Assembly (NCBI RefSeq): GCF_030817215.1
Contig: NZ_JAUSZA010000001.1
Location: forward strand, 6,484,501 to 6,548,500
Reading direction: 5' to 3'
DNA: 64,000 nucleotides
DNA from: Paenibacillus sp. V4I3
GTDB taxonomy: Bacteria; Bacillota; Bacilli; Paenibacillales; NBRC-103111
The notes beneath the pieces were generated by a model that had not been told where the DNA came from, searched no databases, and worked only from the letters and a program-made list of their open reading frames with translations. Of the stretch, positions 53,379 to 62,593 are shown in pieces. A program made the position numbers and the translations under genes. The number at the start of each line of letters is the position of its first letter. The first letter of the stretch is position 1.

Positions 53379-53699
53379 TTAATCGATTTGGATAAGCACT
53401 TTACCTTCTTCTATTTTGATAGGGTATGTTTTTAAAGCGATGCATACCGGTCGGCGTTTAGCTGCACCGGTAGGGATGTCAAAACGACCGTTATGCTTCG
53501 GGCACTCAATAACATCATCCATAACCAAGCCGGTAGCCAAATGAACTCGTTCATGCGTACAGTATCCATCGGAGGCGTAGTAAATACTGTTTGCCGTACG
53601 GTAAATGGCAAATGTCCGATCCTCATAATCAAAGCGTATGACATCCTCCACATCGATATCCTCCGCAGCGCATGCTTCGATCCACTGTTCGATACTCAT
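53379..53699 (-). CDS. Rieske [2Fe-2S] ferredoxin, MocE type
   Basis: This small Rieske protein of about 106 residues has both cluster motifs, Cys-x-His in DGYCTHERVHL and Cys-x-x-His in IECPKHNGRFD. The start at 53699 has GGAGAG. It follows the desaturase-like gene by 37 nt. In rhizopine-catabolising rhizobia MocE is the electron carrier for the desaturase-fold MocD, and the same gene pair is present here. It is the last gene of the cluster; no ferredoxin reductase (MocF) is encoded nearby. Confidence 0.88.
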   Translation of the reverse strand: MSIEQWIEACAAEDIDVEDVIRFDYEDRTFAIYRTANSIYYASDGYCTHERVHLATGLVMDDVIECPKHNGRFDIPTGAAKRRPVCIALKTYPIKIEEGKVLIQID

Positions 53700-53736
53700 T
53701 GTTCTTCTCTCCATTAGCTCGTATTTTAGTTATCGT

Positions 53737-54849
53737 TTAACTTACCGCTGTTTCATTAGAAACTGCTGCATTTACGTCAGATTCCTGCCTGATACCGAAC
53801 AAATAAGGACGCGCGGTGTCCGGTAATGGTCGATCGATCACATAGGCTGGGTTTTCCTTTTGTCTGATCAGCGCTGTAATCACTTCTTTCAAAGCAGCCA
53901 AAAGACTCGGGCTTGCAGCTGGACAGTCGTGCTTCATCTCTTGATGAAGCTTAGGCAACGCGTGATAGGGAACCATTGGAAACATGTGATGCTCGGTATG
54001 ATAGTTCATGTTCCAGTACAGAAACCGGAATATCGGATTCATATAGACGGTACGGGTGTTCAGTCGATGGTCGAGAACATCCTCATGCAGTCCCAGATGC
54101 TGTGTGATACCAAAGAGAAGGACGACAACGCCTCCATAGAACGACGGCAAAAAGATGTACATAGCTGGCAGTATGCTTTGGGTATATATACTAGCTGCAA
54201 TGACGCCAAGTATGATGAACACGTATATACGTGCTTCCCAAAACGTTTTCCCATGCTCCGAAGCAGGAATATATTCTCTTTCCTGTTTGTCCAGCAGGCC
54301 GAAAAAATGTAAGATAAATCGTTTGATCTCAACAGGACCGCCATACAAATGAAAGATTTGCATGAGGATGATTTTCCAGACTGGAGGTCGCTCTGTAATG
54401 ATCTCCGGATCACGGCCGACGATGATGGTGTCCGTATGGTGACGGGCATGACTCCATCGCCAAGGCGTTGCCGAACGTAAAACCATGAAGGAAGCGATCT
54501 GGTAAATGACCTCGTTCATCCATGGTGTCTTAAAGGCTGTTCCATGTCCGCACTCATGCCACCTGGAATCGCCCGGTGTCGCATAAAGGATGCCATATGC
54601 CAGGAAGGCGGGAAACGCCCACCATGTGCCCCATGTTTGATAAGCGATAAAACCCAGTACAGCAAGAGAACCGAACCAGATGAATGTGTCCCTGATTGCA
54701 GGACCGTTCTTTCTTTTCATTAACTCTTTCATGCGCTGACGGGGGATTGGACTCGTATACCACTCGGCTGTCGCGAGTCCTCTCTCTTGCGCGCGCTGAT
54801 TCTCGGGTCCGGTAATGCTGTAGTCTCTTTTTTGCGGATTCGTAGCCAT
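53737..54849 (-). CDS. Fatty-acid-desaturase-fold oxygenase, MocD type
   Basis: This 370-residue di-iron membrane enzyme has the three His boxes HECGHG, HARHH and HTEHH and several membrane helices. Although annotated as fatty acid desaturases, proteins coded with a MocE ferredoxin and Gfo/Idh plus isomerase genes correspond to MocD, required for rhizopine (O-methyl-scyllo-inosamine) use in Sinorhizobium. It lies between the TIM-barrel isomerase (38 nt) and the Rieske gene. A true lipid desaturase remains possible. Confidence 0.88.
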   Translation of the reverse strand: MATNPQKRDYSITGPENQRAQERGLATAEWYTSPIPRQRMKELMKRKNGPAIRDTFIWFGSLAVLGFIAYQTWGTWWAFPAFLAYGILYATPGDSRWHECGHGTAFKTPWMNEVIYQIASFMVLRSATPWRWSHARHHTDTIIVGRDPEIITERPPVWKIILMQIFHLYGGPVEIKRFILHFFGLLDKQEREYIPASEHGKTFWEARIYVFIILGVIAASIYTQSILPAMYIFLPSFYGGVVVLLFGITQHLGLHEDVLDHRLNTRTVYMNPIFRFLYWNMNYHTEHHMFPMVPYHALPKLHQEMKHDCPAASPSLLAALKEVITALIRQKENPAYVIDRPLPDTARPYLFGIRQESDVNAAVSNETAVS

Positions 54850-54887
54850 GAATGAGTCCTCCTTTGCCTGTCATATGATTCGACTAA

Positions 54888-55790
54888 TTAACAGCCATTC
54901 TTTTTTAATTTGTCATCAAGGAATTTCTTCGCGCGCGGGATGTCCTGCTCATCCAGATGCTCGATAATAATGGGGATATTCGGATGAAGCTTGGAAAGCC
55001 TTTGCAGATACAGGTCATAATTCAGAATGCCCAGACCGGGAGCTGGAAGCTCTACCGCCCCAGCGCCTCGGAACGTATGCGATTCAACAGCGTCTATCGT
55101 GGCGTGCTTCTCAGAGGTGTCATCAGCGGGTTTGCAATCTTTAGCATGCGCAATTTTGATTTTGTCGCCGAGCATATTGAAAATGCGGTTAAGCTCATCA
55201 TCTACATGATGAATATTGCTATCTGTAAAGTAGTTAGTTGGGTCCATCAGCAGTCCGAGACCCGGATGATTCACGTCGGAAAACAAGCGGGCCAACTGGT
55301 TGACCGATCCGATGACATTGTTCACGTAGTTCTCTACCAGAAAAACTGAACCGTGATCATAAGCGAATTTTGCCAGCTCCTCCAACTGTCTGCACACTTC
55401 CTCATACGCTTCCTCGGTGCCATTCTTCTCATCCCACACCCAATCGCTTTCCGTATGGTAGGTACCCGTCTCGCTGATCACGTAGGGGGTGCCTAGATCA
55501 CGGGCAAACTTTAATAGCGTTTTCAATCCGAATAGATTATGTTCCCGTTTCTTCGGATCCGGATGAATAATGTTGGTGTAGCCTGAGATGCAGACGATTG
55601 GCAAGTTAGCGTCTCTGAATGCGTCGCGGATCGTATGACATTTTTCTCGTGTAAGCGACTCAAATGAAAGATCCATATCCTTGAAAGACAGGTCCAGCTG
55701 AACGGAGGAGAAACCGTCCCTTTGAATTCTCGAAATCGACTCCGCTAACGTATAAGGATAATACCCATTGAAAATACCTACAGAAATCAT
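54888..55790 (-). CDS. Sugar phosphate isomerase/epimerase (TIM barrel, MocC/IolE-like)
   Basis: This 300-residue AP-endonuclease-2-type TIM barrel has metal-site candidates: Glu in YVISETGTYH, Glu in FLVENYVNN, Asp in GLLMDPTNYF, His in KIAHAKDCK and Glu in IIIEHLDE. It overlaps the Gfo/Idh gene by 4 nt, so the two enzymes are made together. Such proteins isomerise or dehydrate inositol- or sugar-derived ketones. The MocC/IolE comparison is by family and context. Confidence 0.9.
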   Translation of the reverse strand: MISVGIFNGYYPYTLAESISRIQRDGFSSVQLDLSFKDMDLSFESLTREKCHTIRDAFRDANLPIVCISGYTNIIHPDPKKREHNLFGLKTLLKFARDLGTPYVISETGTYHTESDWVWDEKNGTEEAYEEVCRQLEELAKFAYDHGSVFLVENYVNNVIGSVNQLARLFSDVNHPGLGLLMDPTNYFTDSNIHHVDDELNRIFNMLGDKIKIAHAKDCKPADDTSEKHATIDAVESHTFRGAGAVELPAPGLGILNYDLYLQRLSKLHPNIPIIIEHLDEQDIPRAKKFLDDKLKKNGC

Positions 55791-56923
55791 GATTTAATGC
55801 CTCCTTTATAAGTGTAAGATTGATATTGGCTTTCTATCTCTGTAATTGCAACCGTACGCTGTTCGGCAATGGACTTATAACATGCATCTACAAGAGCCAT
55901 CGTTTTCAGGTTGTCCCGGCCGCCGATTTCTGGCTCGCTGTCCGTCTCGACCGCGCGCAACAGCTGCGCCATCGTTCCTTGAAACGCGTCCGGGAACCAG
56001 ACCCCGTCCCATTGGGGTCGATACCATTGATTAGGCGACTGCTTCGTTGTGAATTCAAGTGTACTTGGGGTTCGTTCGGGATACGACGGCCAGCCGATGT
56101 ACCCTTGGGCGATGCCATCTAGTCCCTCAACTCTCCATTTGATATATTGATCTTTCTCAGCACCCTCACCCGGCCAAGCCCACACATCATCTAAACTGGT
56201 GGCTAACAGCTCACTGCCATACTGGAACGTGTATTGGGAAATTCCGTCAATATGTTTAAATGGCGTCCGAGGATCTCTGCGCGTAACGGCGGTGATCTTT
56301 TCCGGATCTCCGAATAGATAACGGAAAATATCGATATGATGGATACCCATATTGAGGATTTCAATGTGCTCATACTTATGCAGGAACTCCTGCCAATGAG
56401 GAATTGCCCGCATTTCGATCGTTGCGAGGACGGGTTCGCCGAGATATCCCCTGTCTAGTATTGTTTTCAGCGCTCGCATTGACTGGTCGTAACGCATGTT
56501 GGAATTGACGGCGATTTGGATGCCGGCCCTTTCACAGAGTTCAACAATTTCATGAGCTTCGTGAGCATTCATAGCCAGCGGCTTTTGGCACAGAATTCCT
56601 TTTATGTGTTTCTGCTTAACCGCTTGTTGAACAACTTCCAGCTGCCGATCCGGGGGGATCGCGATATCCAGAATCTCAATCAGCGGATCCTCTATCAGCT
56701 CTTCCCATGTTCTGTATACCTGCGGGATTTGTCGCAATTCTGCTACAGCCTTGGCGTTTTCAAACGTTCTTGAGCTAATCGCGTATGGGTTAAATCCAGC
56801 ATCCCGATAAGCCACTAGATGGCAGTCCCGCATAATGAAACCGGAACCGATGCAGCCAATCCGATAATCTTTGCGCTTTGGCATTTCCGGATCGATATGT
56901 AAGTTTAAATCAATTGTCCCCAC
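55787..56923 (-). CDS. Gfo/Idh/MocA-family oxidoreductase
   Basis: This 378-residue NAD(P)-dependent dehydrogenase has the Rossmann loop RIGCIGSGFIMRDCHL near residue 22, the family's catalytic-lysine region LCQKPLAMNAHEA and a downstream substrate region with NMGIHHIDIFRYL. It probably oxidises an inositol, inosamine or sugar. It heads the core moc-like set (dehydrogenase, isomerase, desaturase-fold enzyme, ferredoxin). An AAGCGCTT core resembling part of a cre site lies about 40 nt upstream. Confidence 0.93.
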   Translation of the reverse strand: MGTIDLNLHIDPEMPKRKDYRIGCIGSGFIMRDCHLVAYRDAGFNPYAISSRTFENAKAVAELRQIPQVYRTWEELIEDPLIEILDIAIPPDRQLEVVQQAVKQKHIKGILCQKPLAMNAHEAHEIVELCERAGIQIAVNSNMRYDQSMRALKTILDRGYLGEPVLATIEMRAIPHWQEFLHKYEHIEILNMGIHHIDIFRYLFGDPEKITAVTRRDPRTPFKHIDGISQYTFQYGSELLATSLDDVWAWPGEGAEKDQYIKWRVEGLDGIAQGYIGWPSYPERTPSTLEFTTKQSPNQWYRPQWDGVWFPDAFQGTMAQLLRAVETDSEPEIGGRDNLKTMALVDACYKSIAEQRTVAITEIESQYQSYTYKGGIKS

Positions 56924-56991
56924 AAGATATTCCTCCTTCTTAGACCTTTATTTCAATTGAAGCGCTTTCTACTATTCGTTCTGACACCCCC

Positions 56992-57984
56992 TTATTTAGT
57001 GGATTCTATCCATAAGCAGGTCGTAAAACCAATTTCTTCTCCTGCCCGGATGCCCTTAACGCCTGTCAGTTCATGCTCATAGGATAGATTAAACGCATCC
57101 GTGACGTATGTGTACGGCTCTAGCGAAAAAGCCGATGCCCAATTTGGACGGAATAACACGACAAAAGGAAATTGACGATCGATCTGGTATGCAATCGCGT
57201 ACCCGCGATCTTTCATTTCAATGCGGCAAATTCGATCCTCAACCCCGTGATCGAAAGTCAACAGTGAACAACCTGACTGCGGATAGTTTGAGATCTGGAC
57301 GCCATCGCTCAAGGTTCGGCTGAAATGTGTAATTTCTGGCCTGCCCGTCACGAATGCTTCATTCGTCACAGGCCATTCCTCTGTCACCGGAACCTTCAAA
57401 ACAAGCTCCTCTCCGTTATCAAAAGGGACTGAAAAATAAGGATGCAGTCCGAAAGCAAAGGGTGCTTCGTCCTCCCCTTCATTCAGAATCGTTCCGTTCA
57501 AGTATAAACGCCCCTCATAGAGGCGGTATGTGAGTGTGAAAGAAAGTGGATGAGGGAAATAAGCTAGGATATCCGGATTCAACCCATAACGGAAACGGCT
57601 GATCACAAAAGCGCCGTTCTCGTTCGTTGCCCCGTATTCAAGAACTTCCCATGCTCTGGAGCAAATTTCGCCATGCAAATGATTAGAGGGCGGCTCGTTC
57701 AAAGGTAAGCTATACGTCCGTCCGCGAAATGAAAACCGACCATTCTTCACCCGATTGGGTGGAAACAAGATCGGAGTGCCGTATTTGAAATCGGCGAATG
57801 GCTCACTTTTTAACGAATGCAAACTCACTGGCGGCAAAATGACCGAATGTCCACCGCTTCCGAAATGAAAGAGATTGTTTCCTACCTCCGGTATAATTTC
57901 CGCGGTTGCATCGCTTCGTGCATCGTTTAGTACAATGACCTTGAATCCTTCTTTCATTAATGGTACCGCGGAATATCGACTCAT
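56992..57984 (-). CDS. Aldose 1-epimerase-family protein
   Basis: This mutarotase-fold protein of about 330 residues has catalytic-type residues in NHLHGEICSRAW, FGLHPYFSVP (His) and FSLEPYTYVTDAFN (Glu). The start at 57984 follows GAAAGGGTGG; the frame extends 23 codons upstream. It lies 68 nt before the Gfo/Idh gene and is probably transcribed with the moc-like cluster, which suggests that the pathway's substrate has a sugar-like hemiacetal or that a sugar conjugate is handled. Confidence 0.9.
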   Translation of the reverse strand: MSRYSAVPLMKEGFKVIVLNDARSDATAEIIPEVGNNLFHFGSGGHSVILPPVSLHSLKSEPFADFKYGTPILFPPNRVKNGRFSFRGRTYSLPLNEPPSNHLHGEICSRAWEVLEYGATNENGAFVISRFRYGLNPDILAYFPHPLSFTLTYRLYEGRLYLNGTILNEGEDEAPFAFGLHPYFSVPFDNGEELVLKVPVTEEWPVTNEAFVTGRPEITHFSRTLSDGVQISNYPQSGCSLLTFDHGVEDRICRIEMKDRGYAIAYQIDRQFPFVVLFRPNWASAFSLEPYTYVTDAFNLSYEHELTGVKGIRAGEEIGFTTCLWIESTK

Positions 57985-58446
57985 GATGCACCACCCTTTC
58001 CAATACTCATCATAGAGATCATTTTTGTCTGGCATATGCGATGAGCAGCGCAATATTCGAAGGCAGCTTTTACGCTGAACTGATGTCCAAAATACGATGT
58101 GCGTTATAGCTTAACAGCAGCATCCCTCCGAATGCGGCTATTGTTCCGTAAGATATATTTGACAATTGCTGTTACGACGAACATAGAAGTTATTACAATA
58201 GTAACATGGCACTTTCTGGAATTATATAGGTGTATCCTACTGTAACTGCTGCCTTTGCTGCACATACAGACTTTGTACAGGTTATGCAGCAGCCAGTGCA
58301 GTTACTGCTGGAATTGGGATGTCCATGTTAGAAAACATTACTTATCGACTGATATTTGTGGTTTTGCGTCATGTTTAGTCACATGGTACAACCAAACAAC
58401 ATATATCATATACCAAGCGTTATTTGTTTGAAGGAGGAAGGTAACT
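57985..58446. other. Divergent intergenic region
   Basis: This gap lies between the mutarotase gene and the LDH-like gene. An 8-bp inverted repeat GTAACTGC (58242-58249) / GCAGTTAC (58298-58305) is present with further CAGCAG/CTGCTG self-complementarity inside. No gene is supported. The GAAGGAGGAAGG ribosome site of the next gene ends it. Confidence 0.4.
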
Positions 58447-59415
58447 ATGGCTTGGAAACCGAGGAAAGTCGCTATTGTCGGGATGGGATTAGTTGGTTCA
58501 AACTGTGCTTACGCCATAATCAATCAATCCGTTTGCGAAGAATTAATGCTTATTAATCGCACACCAGAATACGCATTGGCTCAAGCATTAGACCTGTCTC
58601 ACTGCATGGACTTCACTCACTCGCGAACCCAAGTATTTGCGGGCAATTACGATCAATGTGGGGATGTGGACGTTGTGATTCTGACACCCGGGGCAAGCAT
58701 GAACAAAGTTCAAAACCGTCTTGATCTAATGGAATCTTCCATTCATATCATGAAGGATATCGTTCAACCGATCATGCAAAGCGGGTTTAACGGAATCTTC
58801 CTTGTTGCCACAAATCCTGTAGACATCATTACATATACCGTATGGAAATTATCCAGTCTTCCACGAAATCGTGTGATCGGAACAGGCACCTCCATCGATT
58901 GTTCACGGCTGAAAATGATCTTATCCGAAATCTTTCCAGTCGAACCGAAGAGCGTACAAGGGTATGTACTCGGTGAACATGGTGACTCCCAGTTCGTGGC
59001 TTGGTCACACGTAACCATTGGCGGTAAACCGCTGCATCAGATCATAAGCCAGCATCCGCACCGATTCGGTCTCGTCGATCTTGACCAATTGGAGCAACGG
59101 ACCAAACTGGCTGGATGGGAAATATTCAACCTTAAAGGATCCACTTCTTTTGGTATCGGCAATGCATTGGCTTTCATCACTCGATCTGTGTTAAATGACG
59201 ATCACAAGATTATCGCCGTGTCCGCGATCTTAGATGGAGAATACGGTGAGAGAAGCGTATGTGTTGGCGTTCCGGCCATCATATCTCGAGATGGCGTAAA
59301 GGAAGTAGTTGAGCTACATCTCGATAATATGGAACAAGAGAAATTTCGTTACTCCTGCAGCGTAATTCGTAAGCACCTTCTTCAAGCGTCTATTATCGAC
59401 AGTCACTATCAATAA
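58447..59415 (+). CDS. Lactate/malate dehydrogenase-family protein with altered substrate loop
   Basis: This 322-residue NAD-dependent 2-hydroxyacid dehydrogenase has the Rossmann loop VAIVGMGLVGSNCAYA, the Asp/Arg pair in GTGTSIDCSRLK and the catalytic His in GEHGDSQF. The mobile loop, normally GANQKPGETRLDL in lactate dehydrogenases, reads GASMNKVQNRLDL: the specificity Gln is replaced by Met while the second Arg is kept. So lactate may not be the substrate. It is monocistronic, divergent from the moc-like cluster. Confidence 0.88.
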   Translation: MAWKPRKVAIVGMGLVGSNCAYAIINQSVCEELMLINRTPEYALAQALDLSHCMDFTHSRTQVFAGNYDQCGDVDVVILTPGASMNKVQNRLDLMESSIHIMKDIVQPIMQSGFNGIFLVATNPVDIITYTVWKLSSLPRNRVIGTGTSIDCSRLKMILSEIFPVEPKSVQGYVLGEHGDSQFVAWSHVTIGGKPLHQIISQHPHRFGLVDLDQLEQRTKLAGWEIFNLKGSTSFGIGNALAFITRSVLNDDHKIIAVSAILDGEYGERSVCVGVPAIISRDGVKEVVELHLDNMEQEKFRYSCSVIRKHLLQASIIDSHYQ

Positions 59416-59421
59416 AAGAGA

Positions 59422-60642
59422 TCATCCAATGGTTTTGGCTTCCCTACGCATTAACATGATCATCAAAACGATGCTTACGACGGACGATATGATGATCAAG
59501 ATGAAAGGCAGCCTGGGATCGATGGTATACGTCCATCCGCCGATTATGCCAGATGGAGAGATGCATAGTAAGACAAGAACTTGCAGAATCGAAAACATTT
59601 TGGCACGTTGTTCGTCATCAATGGAATTTGCGACAACCGCCTCCAGATAGGGGCTGGAAATAATACTGCCAGCAGCAGCAAGCATTGTACTGACTATCAC
59701 CAGGGTAATTTGCCCCGGGGCAACAGCAATTAAAATAATTTTTGACACGATCGCAAGTGAAAATCCCCATATCATGTAACCTTGTGCCTTATTCTCCTTT
59801 AAGCGCGGGACAACGAGGAACATTAATGCTAGCATTGCTAAGGAGGATACCGCCGGGAATATTGAAATGAGTGCGTCGCTAATATCCAAAGCTTCAACAA
59901 GATAAATCGAGAGATATGTATTTTGCAAAGTCACTTGAAAATTAAAGGAAATGTACACACCAAAGACAATCATTAACGCCCGGTTTGACAGGATGGTCTT
60001 AACCGTATCGATATAAGATTGTAAGGTGTCCTTCAGGTTATAAGATGCGCTCTCTTTTCTTTTTCGGATTCCAATCTCCGTCTCATGAGTGGCGAAGTTT
60101 CGGGCGAAGAACATCACCGTTAAGCTAACGCAGAAAATGGCGTACATAATGCGCATTGCAGGGATAAGCGTGAAGTGGTTAACTAGCAGTCCACCCAGCG
60201 GAGCGAACAATCCCCCGATCACCCCGATGAGTTGCAGAATTCTAAATACATTAGACCGATCATTTTGAGCGGTATCTTCGACCAACAAACAGTACCATGC
60301 TGTATTAGGCACCCTAAGGAAACTGTTAAATACGGCGGCACTAAGAAAATACCAGAAATTTTGCGATACAGCCCAGATGAGTGCGGCGGCACTCCAACTT
60401 ATAAGATCGTAATAGAGAAGAGCCCGGCGCCTACCCATCCGGTCCGTAAGGTATCCACTGATGAAAGAAGTAAAGATCTGCATAATCAGTCCCACCGAAG
60501 TAATAAAACCGATTTGTCTCTCACTGACTCCCAATTGGAACATATATACTGTCGCATACGTCGTAAGCATACTGTACGGTAAAATAAACATCGGTTCATA
60601 AATTAAGCAGCCTCTAGCATTCCCTTGAATTTTCTTAAACAC
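59422..60642 (-). CDS. MFS transporter
   Basis: This 12-segment major facilitator protein of about 406 residues has motif A SGYLTDRMGRRRALLYYD between segments 2 and 3. The start was set at GTG 60642 because AGGAGG lies 6 nt before it; the frame extends 20 codons further. It converges on the LDH-like gene with a 6-nt gap and no clear terminator between. Substrate unknown; an organic acid or sugar is plausible. Confidence 0.87.
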   Translation of the reverse strand: MFKKIQGNARGCLIYEPMFILPYSMLTTYATVYMFQLGVSERQIGFITSVGLIMQIFTSFISGYLTDRMGRRRALLYYDLISWSAAALIWAVSQNFWYFLSAAVFNSFLRVPNTAWYCLLVEDTAQNDRSNVFRILQLIGVIGGLFAPLGGLLVNHFTLIPAMRIMYAIFCVSLTVMFFARNFATHETEIGIRKRKESASYNLKDTLQSYIDTVKTILSNRALMIVFGVYISFNFQVTLQNTYLSIYLVEALDISDALISIFPAVSSLAMLALMFLVVPRLKENKAQGYMIWGFSLAIVSKIILIAVAPGQITLVIVSTMLAAAGSIISSPYLEAVVANSIDDEQRAKMFSILQVLVLLCISPSGIIGGWTYTIDPRLPFILIIISSVVSIVLMIMLMRREAKTIG

Positions 60643-60733
60643 ATGAATCCTCCTAAACATTCCAATGGTAGATTTTAATATTCCTACATTAATTATAAGC
60701 ATTAACTCAAGAACATCATATATCTTCTATTAA

Positions 60734-60788
60734 GAAAAAGGAGCACTGCCTCAAAGCAAGCTCCTCCACTACATTCTCTGTTAGCCTA
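60734..60788. repeat. Dispersed hairpin repeat, copy J
   Basis: AAGGAGC at the left, GCTCCTCCACTACATTCTCTGTTAGCC at the right; the stem is GGAGC / GCTCC. The left CTGCCCG end is missing. This is the only copy outside the 5-17.4 kb stretch. Confidence 0.6.
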
Positions 60789-60806
60789 ATATTAAAGAAA
60801 TTAAAG

Positions 60807-60847
60807 AGGACCTTTTACCGGCTCATCAACCGATAAAGGTCCTTTTT
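60807..60847. terminator. Terminator-like hairpin
   Basis: AGGACCTTT pairs with AAAGGTCCT, with CCGG / CCG pairing inside, followed by TTTTT on the plus strand and CTTTAATTTCTTT on the minus strand. It probably ends the minus-strand surface-protein transcript. Confidence 0.7.
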
Positions 60848-60884
60848 CTACAAAATTAGTAAATCAACGGGAATGCATGAAATT

Positions 60885-61421
60885 CTAAAGAAGCTTAACA
60901 ACGAGTTCACTGAGATAATTGCTTGTAGATACTCCTTTGGGAGGTGTAAATTCGAATTCTACAGACTCGGCATATTTGCCGCCGTAATAACTAACCTGCA
61001 TGGGCATTGGGGTGTGTCCTTCAGGTACCCATCTAGCTGTTGCCTTGTACCGACCAATCGGAACATTATCAATACCTGCGCCGCCTTGAATCGGACCTCC
61101 GCGTTTCGTTATTGATTTACCTGCACTGCCGTCAAGCAGCGGACCGACAGGCGTCAGCGTCAATTCCAGATCGCTCATATCAAACTCCGGCAGAGAATCA
61201 TCAAATGATGAAAAGAACGGATAGATATAGATTTGCCCGTCAAATTTGCTCCAAGTAAAGTCACGAGCGGCTCCAGTACTACCCGTGAGCGGAAGATCAC
61301 CGTCAGCGCTCAAATGGAAAGTGAAATTTTTTCCGTTAAACGATTTGGTCAAGTCAGCACCCATCCGCCAGGATGTGGCCATTTGGGGCAATTCTCGCCT
61401 GTTGGAATATTCCAGTCTCAA
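60885..61421 (-). pseudogene. Separated 3' part of a surface-protein gene
   Basis: This 178-codon frame begins inside the end of the stalk-domain gene without a ribosome site. It reads like a secreted beta-rich domain (FTFHLSADGDLPLTGSTGAA, FDGQIYIYPFFSSFDD, VPIGRYKATARWVPEGHTPM). The junction with the upstream frame falls right after the point where the copper-amine-oxidase N-domain should continue, so a frameshift or small deletion near 61420 probably split one gene. An independent gene with an unusual start cannot be excluded. Confidence 0.5.
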
Positions 61422-62229
61422 TCCATTTTACCTCAAAGCCAAGAGTTTCGAATAATTTACGGAAAGGGACCAGCGTAGAACCATCCTTCAGTATTGGCCT
61501 TGCATCATCAAACTGAAGCTCTTGTCCTTTGAAAAACACATGGATCATCGGACTATCCACTGGAGCAGGAGCTGGCGCCGGGCTTGGCGTCGGAGTCGGC
61601 GATGAAGAAGGTGTTGGTACAGGTGTTGGTGAGGTTGAAGTTCCCCCCGTTGTCATCGGATTTTTATATTTTATCGGTTTGGAAACAACCGTACCTTGCG
61701 GCGTCCCAATTTCCAACACATAATACTGAGTCTCCTTGATCGTGCCGTTATCGCTCGCGTACAATTCGAAGGTAAGCTCACCTTCGAATTCACCAACTGG
61801 TTCTTTTACATCCTTACGAAAACCCGGGTTGATGATGCTACTTTCATGGTAGATACCACTTGCTGTTGTAGCGGTTTTGTTCTGCACAATGCCGAGCAAC
61901 CACCCAGTTGTCACGTTGTTTGTTCGCCATACCCCTTGATAATTATCCTTACCATATGCATCCGTTGAACGCAGTACGACGGAATTGATAACCGTCTTCT
62001 GAGCAAGGCTTAGAAGCAGCTTGAAGTGACCATTCTTGCTCCCCTCAGGCGTAAAATCCGCCGAACCGACAACGTCAGACGCCGTATCAAGTAGGCTGAA
62101 TTCCTTAATCTGAACGCCTGTAGGCGGTGTCTCACCAAAAGCGCTAGCGATTCCGCCAAACGCCAAGCAGCCTGCCAACAGAAGAGTTACTACAGAAGTT
62201 TGTTTTCGTTTGTTGAATCTTAATATCAT
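61354..62229 (-). CDS. Secreted protein ending in a truncated copper amine oxidase N-domain (stalk)
   Basis: This 291-residue frame has a signal peptide (about 1-31, ending ASAFG), a beta-rich region, a Pro/Thr/Ser linker (TPSSSPTPTPSPAPAPAP, near 205-225), then the stalk domain IHVFFKGQELQFDDARPILK followed by LVPFRKLFETLGFEVKWI. That domain normally continues past this point, but the frame veers into an unrelated tail and stops. Likely the 5' part of a gene broken by frameshift, with its 3' part in the next frame. Confidence 0.7.
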   Translation of the reverse strand: MILRFNKRKQTSVVTLLLAGCLAFGGIASAFGETPPTGVQIKEFSLLDTASDVVGSADFTPEGSKNGHFKLLLSLAQKTVINSVVLRSTDAYGKDNYQGVWRTNNVTTGWLLGIVQNKTATTASGIYHESSIINPGFRKDVKEPVGEFEGELTFELYASDNGTIKETQYYVLEIGTPQGTVVSKPIKYKNPMTTGGTSTSPTPVPTPSSSPTPTPSPAPAPAPVDSPMIHVFFKGQELQFDDARPILKDGSTLVPFRKLFETLGFEVKWIETGIFQQARIAPNGHILADGC

Positions 62230-62268
62230 TCTTTCAGTTCTCCTTTTCTGAACATATTTCCGTCCCGG

Positions 62269-62439
62269 TTAAGGTCCCTCCGGTTTTGCCTCCGGCTTAG
62301 CTGCAAACATCGCTCCTGATTTCGCGGCTGAAGCCATCTCTGGCTTCGCTTCCGGCTTTGCGCTTACTGTTGTTGGAACAATTGCTGCAAGCAACGCAGC
62401 CCCCAACATCCATTTCAGTGCTTTGTTCATTTTGTTCAT
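62269..62439 (-). CDS. Small secreted Lys/Pro/Glu/Ala-rich peptide
   Basis: ATG 62439 follows GGAGG with 8-nt spacing. The protein of about 56 residues has a signal peptide (KWMLGAALLAAIVPTTVSAK) and a short mature part with two KPEAKPE repeats separated by an Ala-rich segment. After cleavage only about 30 residues remain. Function unknown; it could be a secreted peptide or a cell-surface remnant. It sits 39 nt upstream of the stalk-domain gene in the same direction. Confidence 0.6.
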   Translation of the reverse strand: MNKMNKALKWMLGAALLAAIVPTTVSAKPEAKPEMASAAKSGAMFAAKPEAKPEGP

Positions 62440-62593
62440 TGTTATAACCTCCATAAAATGAATTTACTTACTACATTCATCTTACAGCGAGTGCACTCCC
62501 GTTTCATGAGACATGGCAGGGAAATGCATAGGGAAGATTATAGAATCAAACGGGAAGTAATCTGGGAATCGCTGACATAGGTGATAAAATGGA

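Noticed and set aside
53737-54849. Simple lipid desaturase (Des-type) reading
   Set aside because: Not excluded, but the adjacent Rieske ferredoxin, dehydrogenase and isomerase fit the MocD context better.
56956-56971. cre site upstream of the Gfo/Idh gene
   Set aside because: Only the AAGCGCTT core fits; the outer positions miss the consensus at about three places, so it is mentioned but not listed as a site.
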